A stretch of DNA of 10,767 bases from Candidatus Methanophagales archaeon (GCA_030668065.1 DAOUUS010000031.1:1-10767), one strand, 5' to 3'; positions 1 to 7,174 are shown, counted from the first letter of the stretch. Made by a program: numbers and translations. The notes: a model not told the origin generated them from the sequence alone.

Positions 1-144
1 CACCTTGTGTCTTCCAATTATATTTTAATCCAAAATAATACAATCGAGTCAACAGGAGAATGTGGAATATACTCTAGCTTTTCGGATAATAACACTTATA
101 AGAATAACACAATAAGCGGTTCTGACGCGGGAATTTTATTTTAA
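1..144 (+). pseudogene. 5' piece of the NosD-repeat surface protein, ending at an in-frame TAA
   Basis: Frame 1 is open from the left edge to a TAA at 142-144. It encodes Asn/Ser-rich beta-helix repeat sequence (for example NNTIESTGECGIYSS and NNTYKNNTISGSDAGI) of the same kind as the protein that resumes in the same frame immediately after the stop. The codons on both sides of the stop read as one uninterrupted repeat (GILF, stop, KSCYNSLHSN), so this is the upstream part of one gene and not a separate one. The N-terminus and signal peptide lie outside the window. One substitution (for example GAA to TAA) would explain the break. Sequencing error, a real nonsense mutation or readthrough cannot be told apart here. 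Confidence 0.75.
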
Positions 145-210
145 AAATCTTGTTATAATTCGCTCCATAGTAACGCTATTTTTAATACTTCTATTTATGG
201 TGCAATAAGT

Positions 211-3200
211 TTGAACCACGCAAACAACTACAATGTCATTGAATATAACAGCCTATATTCCAATCAAAAAGGGATCTGGTTTACTAATGCTAGTGGAGGA
301 AATCCTGCTAATAATACTATTCGAAATAACAACATTTTGTCAAATGTTTATGGCATGTATTTTGAATCTGTATCTAACAACCTAATCTACAACAACTATT
401 TCGACAATACGAACAACGCTTACGATAACGGCGACAATACCTGGAATATCACAAAAACAGCGGGCATGAATATCATCGGCGGACCTTATCTCAGCGGTAA
501 CTACTGGTCGGATTATGAGGGAGCCGACAAGGATGGTGATGGACTTGGTGATACCATGCTGCCGTATAATTGTTTTGGTGATATTCAGACAGGCGGAGAT
601 TATATTCCGCTGGTTTCCGCAGGTAAAGCGTTACCGGTTCACAACCTCGACACGGACAAGAACTACCCCTCAATTCAAGCAGCGATTGATGATCCTGACA
701 CAACGGATGGGCATACGATTACTGTTGATCCCGGTACGTATACCGAAAACGTGAAAGTGAACAAGTCATTGACTATCAAATCAACATCCGGAAATCCTGC
801 TGATACGATTGTGACCGCATTAGATTCAAAAGAACCGGTCTTTGAAGTAACTGCGGATTACGTGAACATAAGTGGATTTACGGTTAAAGGTGCGACTGAC
901 TGGGTAGGGGCAGGGATATATTTGTATAATGCGAAACATTGCAATATCTCCAATAATAATGTATCTGATAACCGGTATGGCATCCACCTGAACGAATCGG
1001 ATAACAACGTGCTGGCGAACAACACCCTGAACTCGAACCATTGGAATGCGATATATTCACACGGTTCGAGTAACAATAGTATAATCAACAATAATATATC
1101 AGATAACTGGTGTGGCATCTATTTAGTTTTGGAATCAAACAATAATGTGATGGCAAACAATACTCTGAACTCGAATTTTGAAAGTAGCATTTACTTAAGC
1201 GATTCGAATAACAACACGCTAAGTAACAATAAAGCCTCTAATAACGGTGACGGCATCTATTTGGAACATCAGAGCGATGACAATACGCTTATGGACAACA
1301 CCGTAAGCTCGAATAACAACGGTATCGAGCTGAGGTCTTCAAGTAACACCACACTCATGAATAACACGATGTCTGGAAGTAAGCGCAACAACTTCGGTAT
1401 TAGTGGAACAGATATTTACCATTACTGCCAGAACATAGACACGAGCAACACGGTAGATGGATTACCGATCTATTACTTAGTTAATGAACGGGACAAAGAA
1501 ATACCGAAGGATGCAGGTTTTGTGGTAATAGTAAATTCCACTAATATAACAGTGCGGAATTTGACATTAACGAATAAAAGTATAGGAGTGCTGTTTGCCT
1601 ACACAAACAATTCAAGGATTGAAAACGTGGCTACGACAAACAATGGCCGTTGCATTTACCTTATTCATTCACACTACAACACGCTCATGGACAACATTGT
1701 GAACTCGAATTACAACTTAGGCATCTATCTGGATTCTTCGAGTAACAACAACATCCTGAACAACTCAGTGAACTCAAACTACTACGGCATCTACCTGGAT
1801 TCTTCGAGCAACAACAGCCTTATTGGCAACACGGTATCGAGTAACGACTACGGTATCCTTATATTTTATTCGAGCAACAACAGCTTCACTGATAACACTG
1901 TATCGGGTAACGACTACTGTGGCATCTCCTTAGGTTTTTCGAGTGACAACAGTCTCACTGGCAACACCGTATCGGGTAATGGCGGAAGCATCTGGCTGGA
2001 GTTTTCGAGCAACAACGCGCTCACCGACAACACTGCATCGGGTAACAAATACGGCATCGTCCTGCGCGGTTCGAGCAACAACAGTCTCACCGGCAACATA
2101 ATTTCGGGAAATGTCTATAACACTTATGTTTATGGTGGCAATCTTTCTCATTTCACCCAGAACATAGATACAAGCAACTTAGTGGATGGAAAACCAATTT
2201 ACTATTGGGTTGATCAGCAAAACAAGCAGGTGCCAGACGATGCTGGCTTTGTGGGAATTGTAAACTCCACAAATATAACAGTGAGCGATTTAACATTAAC
2301 AAATAATATTGAAGGGGTACTGTTTGCATACACAAACAATTCAAGGATAGAAAACGTCACAGCATCGGACAATGGCTACGGCATACACCTGTATTCTTCG
2401 AGTGGCAGCAACATCACTGGCAATGTTGCATCAGGTAGCGGTGACGGCATCCGCCTAGTATCTTCAAGTAACAACAACATCACTGGCAATGTCGCATCAG
2501 GTAACGGTGACGGCATCCGGCTCTCGTATTCAAGTCACAACAACATCACTTGCAACATCGCGTCGGATAACAACTACGGTGGTATCTACTTGAGTCATTC
2601 CAACAATACCCACAACCTAATCACTGGCAACACCGCTAACTCGAACAACTGGTATGGCATCCGCCTAATATCTTCGGGCAGCAACAACATCACCGGTAAC
2701 ACTGCGTCAGGTAACGACTGCGGTATCGACCTGTCGTCTTCAAGTAGCAACACGGTGAAAGACAACACCGCGAACTCAAACAACGATGACGGCATCCGAT
2801 TGTATTCTTCGAGCAACAACACTCTCAGTGGTAACAACGCATCGGAAAACAACCAAGGCATCCACCTGCATTTTTCGAGCAACAACACGCTGTCTAACAA
2901 CACCGCGGACTCAAACAAAGATGACGGCTTCCGACTGGAGCGTTCAAACAACAACACGCTGACGAACAACACCGCATCAGGCAACACTAACGACTTCTAC
3001 TCTAAAGAAAATACGCATGACAACAATATCGAAGATTTTACAATAATCCCAACTACAATCTCGTTTATATACGAGCATGGAATCAAGATAAATGCGGTAA
3101 CGGCACCAGAACCCGATCCAGCAGGGAAAGTAAATATCGGAAAATACGTGAACGTAACAAACGTATCCGCGGATTCCTGGATATTGTTGAATATTAGCTA

Positions 3201-3750
3201 CAGCGATGCAGACGTTACAAACGTAGAAGAATCCAGTTTGAGGCGGTATCGCTGGACTGATACTGATTGGGCAGAGATTCCGGGAAGCGGAGTGAACACG
3301 GCCGAGAACTACGTCTATGCGAACCTCACGACTTTCAGTCAGATTGCTGCGTTTGGTGATCCAACGATAAAACCAACGCCAACACCAACACCAGCACCGA
3401 GAAGAGGTGGCGGTGGCGGCGGCAGTAGCGGACCATGTGATACAGACGGCGATGGTTACGGAGACATAGATGAAATAATTATGGGTACTGACCCGTACGA
3501 TCCATGCGATCCGGATCCTACCTGTATTGCATGCCTGGCATCAATAGCAGGAAAGGTAATACCAAAACCGGCGGTGAAACCACAGGCAACACCGAAACTG
3601 GTACCAACGCCAGAACCAGCACCAACGTCAAGACCAGCACCAACGCCAGTACCCGAACCGGAGAAACCGGGAATACCAGGCTTCGAGGCGGTATTCGCAG
3701 TTGCGGGACTGTTAGCAGTTGCGTATTTGATGCGAAGAAGGAAGAAGTGA
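211..3750 (+). CDS. Large NosD-type right-handed beta-helix cell-surface protein with PGF-CTERM anchor
   Basis: This is a predicted exported, surface-attached protein. The TTG at 211 is only the first start-like codon after an in-frame TAA (142-144). The frame is coding-like from 145 and continues upstream, so the true N-terminus is outside the window. Residues below count from 211. A first beta-helix closes with GNYWSDY (96-102) and an Asp-rich DKDGDGLGD (106-114), the usual end of archaeal NosD domains. A second begins near 145 (YPSIQAAI, PGTYTENV) and runs to about 970 as 22-23-residue Asn/Ser repeats. It is interrupted by two copies (about 404-475 and 647-718) of a module with NIDTSN, VDG.PIYY and AYTNNSRIENV. 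Then follow a PGF-pre-PGF-like beta domain (about 950-1050), a TPTPTPAP linker, G1066-1071, a calcium-binding-type DTDGDGYGD (1077-1085), a Pro-rich stalk, and the C-terminal PGF motif at 1156 with a hydrophobic helix and RRRKK. PGF-CTERM tails are processed by archaeosortase A and lipid-anchored. The ligand is unknown; such repeats suit polysaccharide binding or S-layer scaffolding. Confidence 0.9.
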   Translation: MNHANNYNVIEYNSLYSNQKGIWFTNASGGNPANNTIRNNNILSNVYGMYFESVSNNLIYNNYFDNTNNAYDNGDNTWNITKTAGMNIIGGPYLSGNYWSDYEGADKDGDGLGDTMLPYNCFGDIQTGGDYIPLVSAGKALPVHNLDTDKNYPSIQAAIDDPDTTDGHTITVDPGTYTENVKVNKSLTIKSTSGNPADTIVTALDSKEPVFEVTADYVNISGFTVKGATDWVGAGIYLYNAKHCNISNNNVSDNRYGIHLNESDNNVLANNTLNSNHWNAIYSHGSSNNSIINNNISDNWCGIYLVLESNNNVMANNTLNSNFESSIYLSDSNNNTLSNNKASNNGDGIYLEHQSDDNTLMDNTVSSNNNGIELRSSSNTTLMNNTMSGSKRNNFGISGTDIYHYCQNIDTSNTVDGLPIYYLVNERDKEIPKDAGFVVIVNSTNITVRNLTLTNKSIGVLFAYTNNSRIENVATTNNGRCIYLIHSHYNTLMDNIVNSNYNLGIYLDSSSNNNILNNSVNSNYYGIYLDSSSNNSLIGNTVSSNDYGILIFYSSNNSFTDNTVSGNDYCGISLGFSSDNSLTGNTVSGNGGSIWLEFSSNNALTDNTASGNKYGIVLRGSSNNSLTGNIISGNVYNTYVYGGNLSHFTQNIDTSNLVDGKPIYYWVDQQNKQVPDDAGFVGIVNSTNITVSDLTLTNNIEGVLFAYTNNSRIENVTASDNGYGIHLYSSSGSNITGNVASGSGDGIRLVSSSNNNITGNVASGNGDGIRLSYSSHNNITCNIASDNNYGGIYLSHSNNTHNLITGNTANSNNWYGIRLISSGSNNITGNTASGNDCGIDLSSSSSNTVKDNTANSNNDDGIRLYSSSNNTLSGNNASENNQGIHLHFSSNNTLSNNTADSNKDDGFRLERSNNNTLTNNTASGNTNDFYSKENTHDNNIEDFTIIPTTISFIYEHGIKINAVTAPEPDPAGKVNIGKYVNVTNVSADSWILLNISYSDADVTNVEESSLRRYRWTDTDWAEIPGSGVNTAENYVYANLTTFSQIAAFGDPTIKPTPTPTPAPRRGGGGGGSSGPCDTDGDGYGDIDEIIMGTDPYDPCDPDPTCIACLASIAGKVIPKPAVKPQATPKLVPTPEPAPTSRPAPTPVPEPEKPGIPGFEAVFAVAGLLAVAYLMRRRKK
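1432..2360 (+). repeat. Internal duplication, 729-nt period, within the beta-helix gene
   Basis: The non-helix module starting at 1432 recurs at 2161, exactly 729 nt (243 codons) later. The copies stay in register: the FAYTNNSRIENV-coding stretch at about 1588-1628 aligns with 2317-2357 and is almost identical at the DNA level. The sequence between and after the modules consists of 66-69-nt beta-helix repeats (for example GGC at 1720, GGC at 1786, GGT at 1852, GGC at 1921). This points to growth of the gene by block duplication on top of single-rung duplication. Confidence 0.8.
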
Positions 3751-3769
3751 ACACAAAAAATAAAAAATG

Positions 3770-3812
3770 TGCATGGGGGATTGTTTATTTATACCCCCTG
3801 TTTATTCTTTTA
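3770..3812 (+). terminator. Terminator-like hairpin after the surface protein gene
   Basis: G5 at 3775-3779 pairs with C5 at 3794-3798. CA/TG pairs extend the stem past a one-base bulge, the loop is A/T-rich, and a T-rich run follows (3801-3811). It starts about 20 nt after the stop codon at 3748-3750, the right place to end the surface protein transcript. Confidence 0.55.
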
Positions 3813-3896
3813 GGCTGAGTACAACTACGCATCTCTTCTACCCGGATTATTTCATCTTTTCCCTTTCTATTTGCAGGAGTAAAACAAAAGACAGGC

Positions 3897-3912
3897 AAAA
3901 AGCTTTTATAGC
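3897..3912 (+). promoter_or_regulatory. Putative TATA box for the 3934 gene cluster
   Basis: CTTTTATA at 3903-3910 follows a purine/A-rich stretch resembling a BRE. An archaeal start site about 25 nt downstream would fall at about 3930-3934, at the ATG at 3934. This suggests a leaderless or very short leader mRNA and argues against the ATG at 3913. Confidence 0.45.
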
Positions 3913-3933
3913 ATGAAGGTTAGAAGGGGATTC

Positions 3934-4515
3934 ATGGAAAAGAAAACCATATTGATTTTAGCAGCAGCAGTAGCGATTGTAGCGGTTGCTGCTGCCATGG
4001 CTTTAATACGACCGGCTACCACACAGACGAGCATCACCGACCTGACCCTTTGCGTGGAGCTATCGGAAAACCAGTCTTGTATAATGCCCCAAACGGACTT
4101 CCGGCCCGACGTCTTAATCTTTTACGTCTTCGAGTACGAGGATCTGTCCTCATCCGACAACTTAGAGGAGCGCTGGTACCTGGGCGAGAAGATATGGACT
4201 GAGAGCATTTTATACACGGACCATATAATAAAACAAGGCGGATTCAGCGGACGTTTCGCCAGTTCAGGTATCATGCTGAGCGAAGGCTGGATCGCCGATG
4301 TTCAGAGCACGGGCTGGACTGGCCCCGGTAGGTTAGAGCTCTGGGAGAACGGCAAGCTAGCGCGAACAGCGGAATTTACTGTTCTCGCGACCGAAACGTT
4401 ACGTGACCTGCACGGTACTGTGACAATCCGGGAGCAGCCCCCGTTCGTGGCTCGTGCGGACATGCCGATTGATTTCGTGCAGATCCCCGCTCTAAAGATA
4501 CCGCAAGAACTATGA
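3934..4515 (+). CDS. Membrane-anchored extracytoplasmic protein of unknown function
   Basis: The family is not recognised. From the ATG at 3934 the protein has 193 residues: a short basic MEKK start, one Ala/Val/Ile-rich membrane helix (about 5-25), then a soluble domain of about 165 residues expected outside the cell. An upstream ATG at 3913 in the same frame adds seven residues, but the TATA box at 3903-3910 and the AGGGGAT just before 3934 favour the later start. The segment PGRLELWENGKLARTAEFTV looks like the last strands of an immunoglobulin-like beta sandwich as found in many archaeal surface proteins. Two cysteines (C40 and C49) lie just after the anchor and could pair. It is first in a tight plus-strand cluster: the next gene starts 4 nt after its stop. 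Its role is unknown; signal anchor and surface location are inferred. Confidence 0.75.
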   Translation: MEKKTILILAAAVAIVAVAAAMALIRPATTQTSITDLTLCVELSENQSCIMPQTDFRPDVLIFYVFEYEDLSSSDNLEERWYLGEKIWTESILYTDHIIKQGGFSGRFASSGIMLSEGWIADVQSTGWTGPGRLELWENGKLARTAEFTVLATETLRDLHGTVTIREQPPFVARADMPIDFVQIPALKIPQEL

Positions 4516-4519
4516 AACT

Positions 4520-4846
4520 ATGAACTCAAGACCAATGATACAGCTTGCAATTGCATGTGTGATCTGCCTTACAGTAGGCGTATTGGCAGGGTCTTTACCG
4601 GGCTACTATATCCACCAAAACCGGGATGACACCTTAACACAGGTATCCACAATTGATGCGATACTAAACGGACTTTATGACGGTATAATAACCTATGGCG
4701 AGTTGCAGGTTTATGGCGACTTTGGTATCGGCACTTTTGAAGGTTTAGACGGTGAAATGGTTGCATTGAACGGTGATTTTTATCAAATAAATAGCCTGGA
4801 TTTAACTTTGAGTAAGAAGAAGGAACTGGAAGAGGCGGAAAAATGA
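4520..4846 (+). CDS. Exported protein holding only the N-terminal half of acetolactate decarboxylase
   Basis: The 108-residue product starts with a signal peptide or membrane anchor (about 7-28). Residues about 38-90 match the N-terminal part of alpha-acetolactate decarboxylase (BudA/AlsD): QVSTIDAILNGLYDG, ITYGEL, GDFGIGTF.GLDGEM and DFYQI. The normal enzyme is well over 200 residues, converts 2-acetolactate to acetoin, and uses zinc bound by histidines of its C-terminal half. That half is absent: after YQI the protein ends in a short charged tail (KKKELEEAEK), and the next gene starts 15 nt after the stop with no leftover ALDC sequence. It therefore cannot be a standard decarboxylase. It could be a decayed gene or a reused beta-barrel domain. 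It starts 4 nt after the previous stop, and both products look membrane-anchored, so they may act together. The Shine-Dalgarno sequence is weak, suggesting translational coupling. Confidence 0.75.
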   Translation: MNSRPMIQLAIACVICLTVGVLAGSLPGYYIHQNRDDTLTQVSTIDAILNGLYDGIITYGELQVYGDFGIGTFEGLDGEMVALNGDFYQINSLDLTLSKKKELEEAEK

Positions 4847-4861
4847 TCTTCGAGGTGAAAT

Positions 4862-5230
4862 ATGCTTATAAGAGACATACAAAACGGTAACTATTTTACC
4901 GCGATAGATAATACCGTCCTCTGTGAACTTTTGCATCCCGCAAATGAGGACGGAGCTCGGAAGCTCCCTTTTAGTATTGCCCATGCGATAGTAAAGCCGG
5001 GAGAAACCACGCTGCCGCATAGATTAAAAACATCGGCTGAGGTCTATTATATCCTGGAGGGCGAAGGCAGGATCTATATTAATGACGAATCAGCCGCGGT
5101 TCATTTGGGTCACGCTATTTATATCCCGCCGAATTCGAGACAGCATATACAAAATACCGGTAAATCCGATTTGAAATTCTTGTGTGTCGTGCATCCGATG
5201 TGGCGGCTAGAAGACGAGGAAGTGTTGTAA
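4862..5230 (+). CDS. Small single-domain cupin (cupin_2) protein
   Basis: A 122-residue cytosolic protein with one cupin beta-barrel. Motif 1 covers about 47-67: PGETTLPHR, then AEVYYILEGEG, with metal-ligand candidates H53 and E60. The usual second histidine of HxH is Leu (L55). Motif 2 covers about 83-98: GHAIYIPPNSRQHIQN, with H95. Three of the four classical ligands remain, so metal binding is possible but altered. Cupins of this type may be isomerases, dioxygenases or sugar/ligand-binding proteins, and nothing here fixes the substrate. The start is well supported by GAGGTGA at 4852-4858, 3 nt before ATG. It follows the ALDC-like gene by 15 nt, so they are probably co-transcribed. It converges on the Mmp16-like gene with only 26 nt between stops. 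Confidence 0.85.
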   Translation: MLIRDIQNGNYFTAIDNTVLCELLHPANEDGARKLPFSIAHAIVKPGETTLPHRLKTSAEVYYILEGEGRIYINDESAAVHLGHAIYIPPNSRQHIQNTGKSDLKFLCVVHPMWRLEDEEVL

Positions 5231-5256
5231 AAAAACGGTTTAGTTATTTTTATGGG

Positions 5257-6510
5257 TTATAGCTTACTCACAGGCTCCGTGATTGTGAACTCACCGTCTA
5301 AAACCTTGTGTTTCTGCATATTCGCAAGTTTCACAGCTCTTTTTCTGTCGGACTGCCGCAAAGTCACCGGGACGTCTCTGCCGGAAAGAGAAACGCAACC
5401 GAGCTCACAGTAAAACGCGCTACTCGGACAGAACTGGACACATGCGCCGCAGTTGCAGCACAAATCCGCGTTCACTGTCTTAGCCTGCACGTCAAAGGCT
5501 GCCATAGGGCATACGCTTACAACCTGGCAGTCTTCGCATTCGCTACATTTATGCGCATCAAACCTCACGGAAAGATCTTGCCAGACGTCAGCATAAGTTA
5601 TTTCAGCCACCGGCAGCCGATCATGAACATCCAGGACTGTCAGCTTTATCTCCTCATCCAGTCGCTTTGCGTTCGCCAGTATCCGGTCATTCAATACAGG
5701 TATAGGCACCGCCCATGAAGTCATGACCTCAGGACCCGCCGAGGTACAAAAACCGCCCAGATACTCGGGCTGCATCTCGTGCATATCTGATATTCCCATC
5801 AAATTGGGCTTTGCCGCGGAACTCCGTGTCCCTGTTCCGATAACAAAACCTTCTGCACCGTTCATCAATATTCTCGTGCCCACACCGATAGTATCCATGG
5901 CAGGGTCCTTTTCCAGTGGGTTTAGCTCGCCGCAACCCGCGAAATGGAGTTCCTTGAATGCACCTCTGAATTTGCCTACCGAGAATATAGAATCTATTTC
6001 GTTAGTTTTTGCATTTACAAAAGCATTGTAGTTCCGGAATGCGTTTCGTGTGCTACAGAGTTTGGCAAACGTGATTTCGGCAAGTGTCGTCCGGGTCTCT
6101 AATCTCTTACCTTCTGAGGTCTCGAGTTCTACTTCTATCTCGTTTTGCGTGACCAAATCCCGGAATAGATGCCCGCCGCCATAAGTGTCGTCATGGCGAG
6201 CAGTGCCATACACGATTGCGTCAATGATGCCCAACCGTTCGTTAGGACAGGGACCCGGGAATGCCGGTACACCGTTCAAGAACACGTGCGTAGCTCGTGC
6301 AAACGTGTCGCGTTCGGCGACTTGAAAAGAAAGAATGGCATACGTGCCGCTCATGACGCTGCAAGTAGCAGAAGTGACGACGTCCACGTCTTCAAAGCCT
6401 ATCTCGGTGCCGTCACGTACGCAGTTACAAAGCTCCTCGGCTGTCATCACTACTGCCGTTCCTCGCTTCAGCTTTGCGTTTATGTCGGCTACTGTTCTTT
6501 TTTTCGTCAT
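5257..6510 (-). CDS. Methanogenesis marker 16-type DUF39 protein with two [4Fe-4S] motifs
   Basis: A 417-residue member of the DUF39/COG1900 family, which includes the archaeal L-aspartate semialdehyde sulfurtransferase of homocysteine synthesis. DUF39 spans about 1-310 and resumes after about 371 (RDVPVTLRQSDR, GEFTITEPV). Between them lies a ferredoxin-like insert: C322, C325, C328, C334-P, with five rather than the usual three residues before the last Cys, and C351, C354, C357, C361-P. This architecture is that of methanogenesis marker 16 metalloprotein, described as confined to methanogens and relatives. Conserved cysteines of the DUF39 part include C50 (TSATCSVMSGT) and C152 (LCSTRNAFRNY), candidates for persulfide chemistry by analogy with the sulfurtransferase. 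The exact reaction of Mmp16 is not established. The ATG at 6510 gives the family-like start (TVADINAKLKRG), but no good Shine-Dalgarno precedes it; an in-frame TAA lies 12 nt upstream. Confidence 0.88.
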   Translation of the reverse strand: MTKKRTVADINAKLKRGTAVVMTAEELCNCVRDGTEIGFEDVDVVTSATCSVMSGTYAILSFQVAERDTFARATHVFLNGVPAFPGPCPNERLGIIDAIVYGTARHDDTYGGGHLFRDLVTQNEIEVELETSEGKRLETRTTLAEITFAKLCSTRNAFRNYNAFVNAKTNEIDSIFSVGKFRGAFKELHFAGCGELNPLEKDPAMDTIGVGTRILMNGAEGFVIGTGTRSSAAKPNLMGISDMHEMQPEYLGGFCTSAGPEVMTSWAVPIPVLNDRILANAKRLDEEIKLTVLDVHDRLPVAEITYADVWQDLSVRFDAHKCSECEDCQVVSVCPMAAFDVQAKTVNADLCCNCGACVQFCPSSAFYCELGCVSLSGRDVPVTLRQSDRKRAVKLANMQKHKVLDGEFTITEPVSKL

Positions 6511-6661
6511 CTTGGATTGTTAGCAAAAACTTATCATTTTTATCCTCCTGCATTACTTTAGTAGCTATCGCCCATAAATAAAAACTTTCTGGTGAAATCG
6601 CCTTCAGCTTATTTAGAATACCGAATTCTCCTGGAAGAAGAACATCCTTTAATCTCTCCAC
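6425..6661 (-). CDS. Possible leaderless small ORF, or out-of-frame N-terminal extension, upstream of the Mmp16-like gene
   Basis: A 78-codon frame opens at GTG 6661, where a transcript from the TATA box at 6685-6692 would be expected to begin, so it could be read leaderless. The first ~50 residues look protein-like (ISPESFYLWAIATKV, NDKFLLTIQDDE). The rest overlaps the Mmp16-like gene out of frame and looks like a shadow. The two frames meet at an A7 run (6498-6504 on this strand), so a small indel would fuse them. It may be an independent small protein, an N-terminal extension separated by a frameshift, or chance. It matches no family I recognise. Confidence 0.3.
   Translation of the reverse strand: MERLKDVLLPGEFGILNKLKAISPESFYLWAIATKVMQEDKNDKFLLTIQDDEKKNSSRHKRKAEARNGSSDDSRGAL
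6520..6537 (-). other. Five-codon minicistron (MISFC) with a perfect Shine-Dalgarno
   Basis: AGGAGG (6544-6549 on the minus strand) lies 6 nt before an ATG at 6537. That ATG opens a five-codon frame ending in TAA at 6520-6522, 9 nt before the ATG of the Mmp16-like gene. It is the best ribosome-binding site in the leader, yet it does not serve the main gene. It may be a regulatory leader peptide (note the Cys codon), a re-initiation device or coincidence. Confidence 0.25.
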
Positions 6662-6684
6662 ATCTCCTCTATTTTGTTTCAGTC

Positions 6685-6692
6685 TTTATATA
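6685..6692 (-). promoter_or_regulatory. TATA box for the Mmp16-like gene
   Basis: Read on the minus strand, TATATAAA follows GGGA and sits in AT-rich DNA. Spacing predicts transcription starting near 6660-6665, leaving about 150 nt of leader before the ATG at 6510. The region from 6693 to 6830 is AT-rich and I see no gene in it. Confidence 0.5.
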
Positions 6693-6830
6693 TCCCAACT
6701 TAATTAAAAAAGCAAGACAGGCAACTTTTCTGCGTTTGTTTTGCTATGTTTATTCGTTATCCATTTTCTTTCAAAACATGTTCTGCGAATCATTTTTCGT
6801 CCAGTATTCTACTACCACTATTACCACATT

Positions 6831-7174
6831 TTACAATAATGTGACATAGGTGGATTTTGTGTCCATGCACATAGTCAGCATCTTTTCCACATACTTTTCC
6901 GTTTCACTTTTGCGTGGATTTAGATAGGTATTGTAGCCCTTATCTGTTAGAAAATCTTTTAATGCCTGTAGAAAATCTTTATCCACATAAACGAAAGTGA
7001 CAAATTGGCTTGGCAGGTGGTGAAAGAAACCTTTTATCTGTTCCGTACTCCAGCAAGAGAAATCAAGGAGTGGGAACTTGTCTTTTAATAACGCTCCAAA
7101 TCATTTTTGTAGTCAATTTTTTTATCATTAAAATGGTTGTAGAGTCCCGAAATTATTTCGTCAAGAAACTTCAC
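6831..7174 (-). pseudogene. Frameshifted remnant of a DUF6577/AbiEi-like protein
   Basis: On the minus strand one frame runs from about 7174 (KFLDEIISGLYNHF ... DLERY) to a TAA at 7085-7087. A second frame continues from the same place (LLKDKFPLLDFSCWST) to a TAA at 6831. Adding one base near 7086-7090 joins them smoothly as DLERY-LKDKFPLLDF. The second part resembles the core of DUF6577 proteins, which are related to AbiEi antitoxins of type IV toxin-antitoxin systems: DFSCWST, a His/Phe-containing FFHHLPSQF, then FVYVDKDFLQALKDFL and GYNTYLNPRKSETEKYV. There is no proper start, no winged-helix N-terminus and a divergent C-terminus, so it is decayed. It stops next to the transposase gene, which may have split it. 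Confidence 0.5.

Noticed and set aside
2595..2987. Minus-strand 130-codon ORF inside the beta-helix gene
   Set aside because: Antisense shadow of the Asn/Ser repeats; low-complexity Leu-rich sequence with no family resemblance.
1..3000. Short regular repeats considered as a CRISPR array
   Set aside because: The repeats are contiguous 66-69-nt coding units with no unique spacers, and are fully explained by beta-helix rungs.
3504..3818. Plus-strand 104-codon ORF with Thr/Asn-rich sequence
   Set aside because: It is a shifted-frame shadow of the Pro-rich stalk of the surface protein; its repetitive TGNTETG composition comes from the PTP-type repeats.
5308..5718. 136-codon plus-strand ORF opposite the Mmp16-like gene
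   Set aside because: Antisense to a confidently identified gene with conserved motifs; no ribosome-binding site and no recognisable domain.
6592..6849. 85-codon plus-strand ORF in the AT-rich gap
   Set aside because: Phe/Tyr/Ile-rich translation typical of AT-rich noncoding DNA. It overlaps the minus-strand TATA box and leader, and has no clear start signal.
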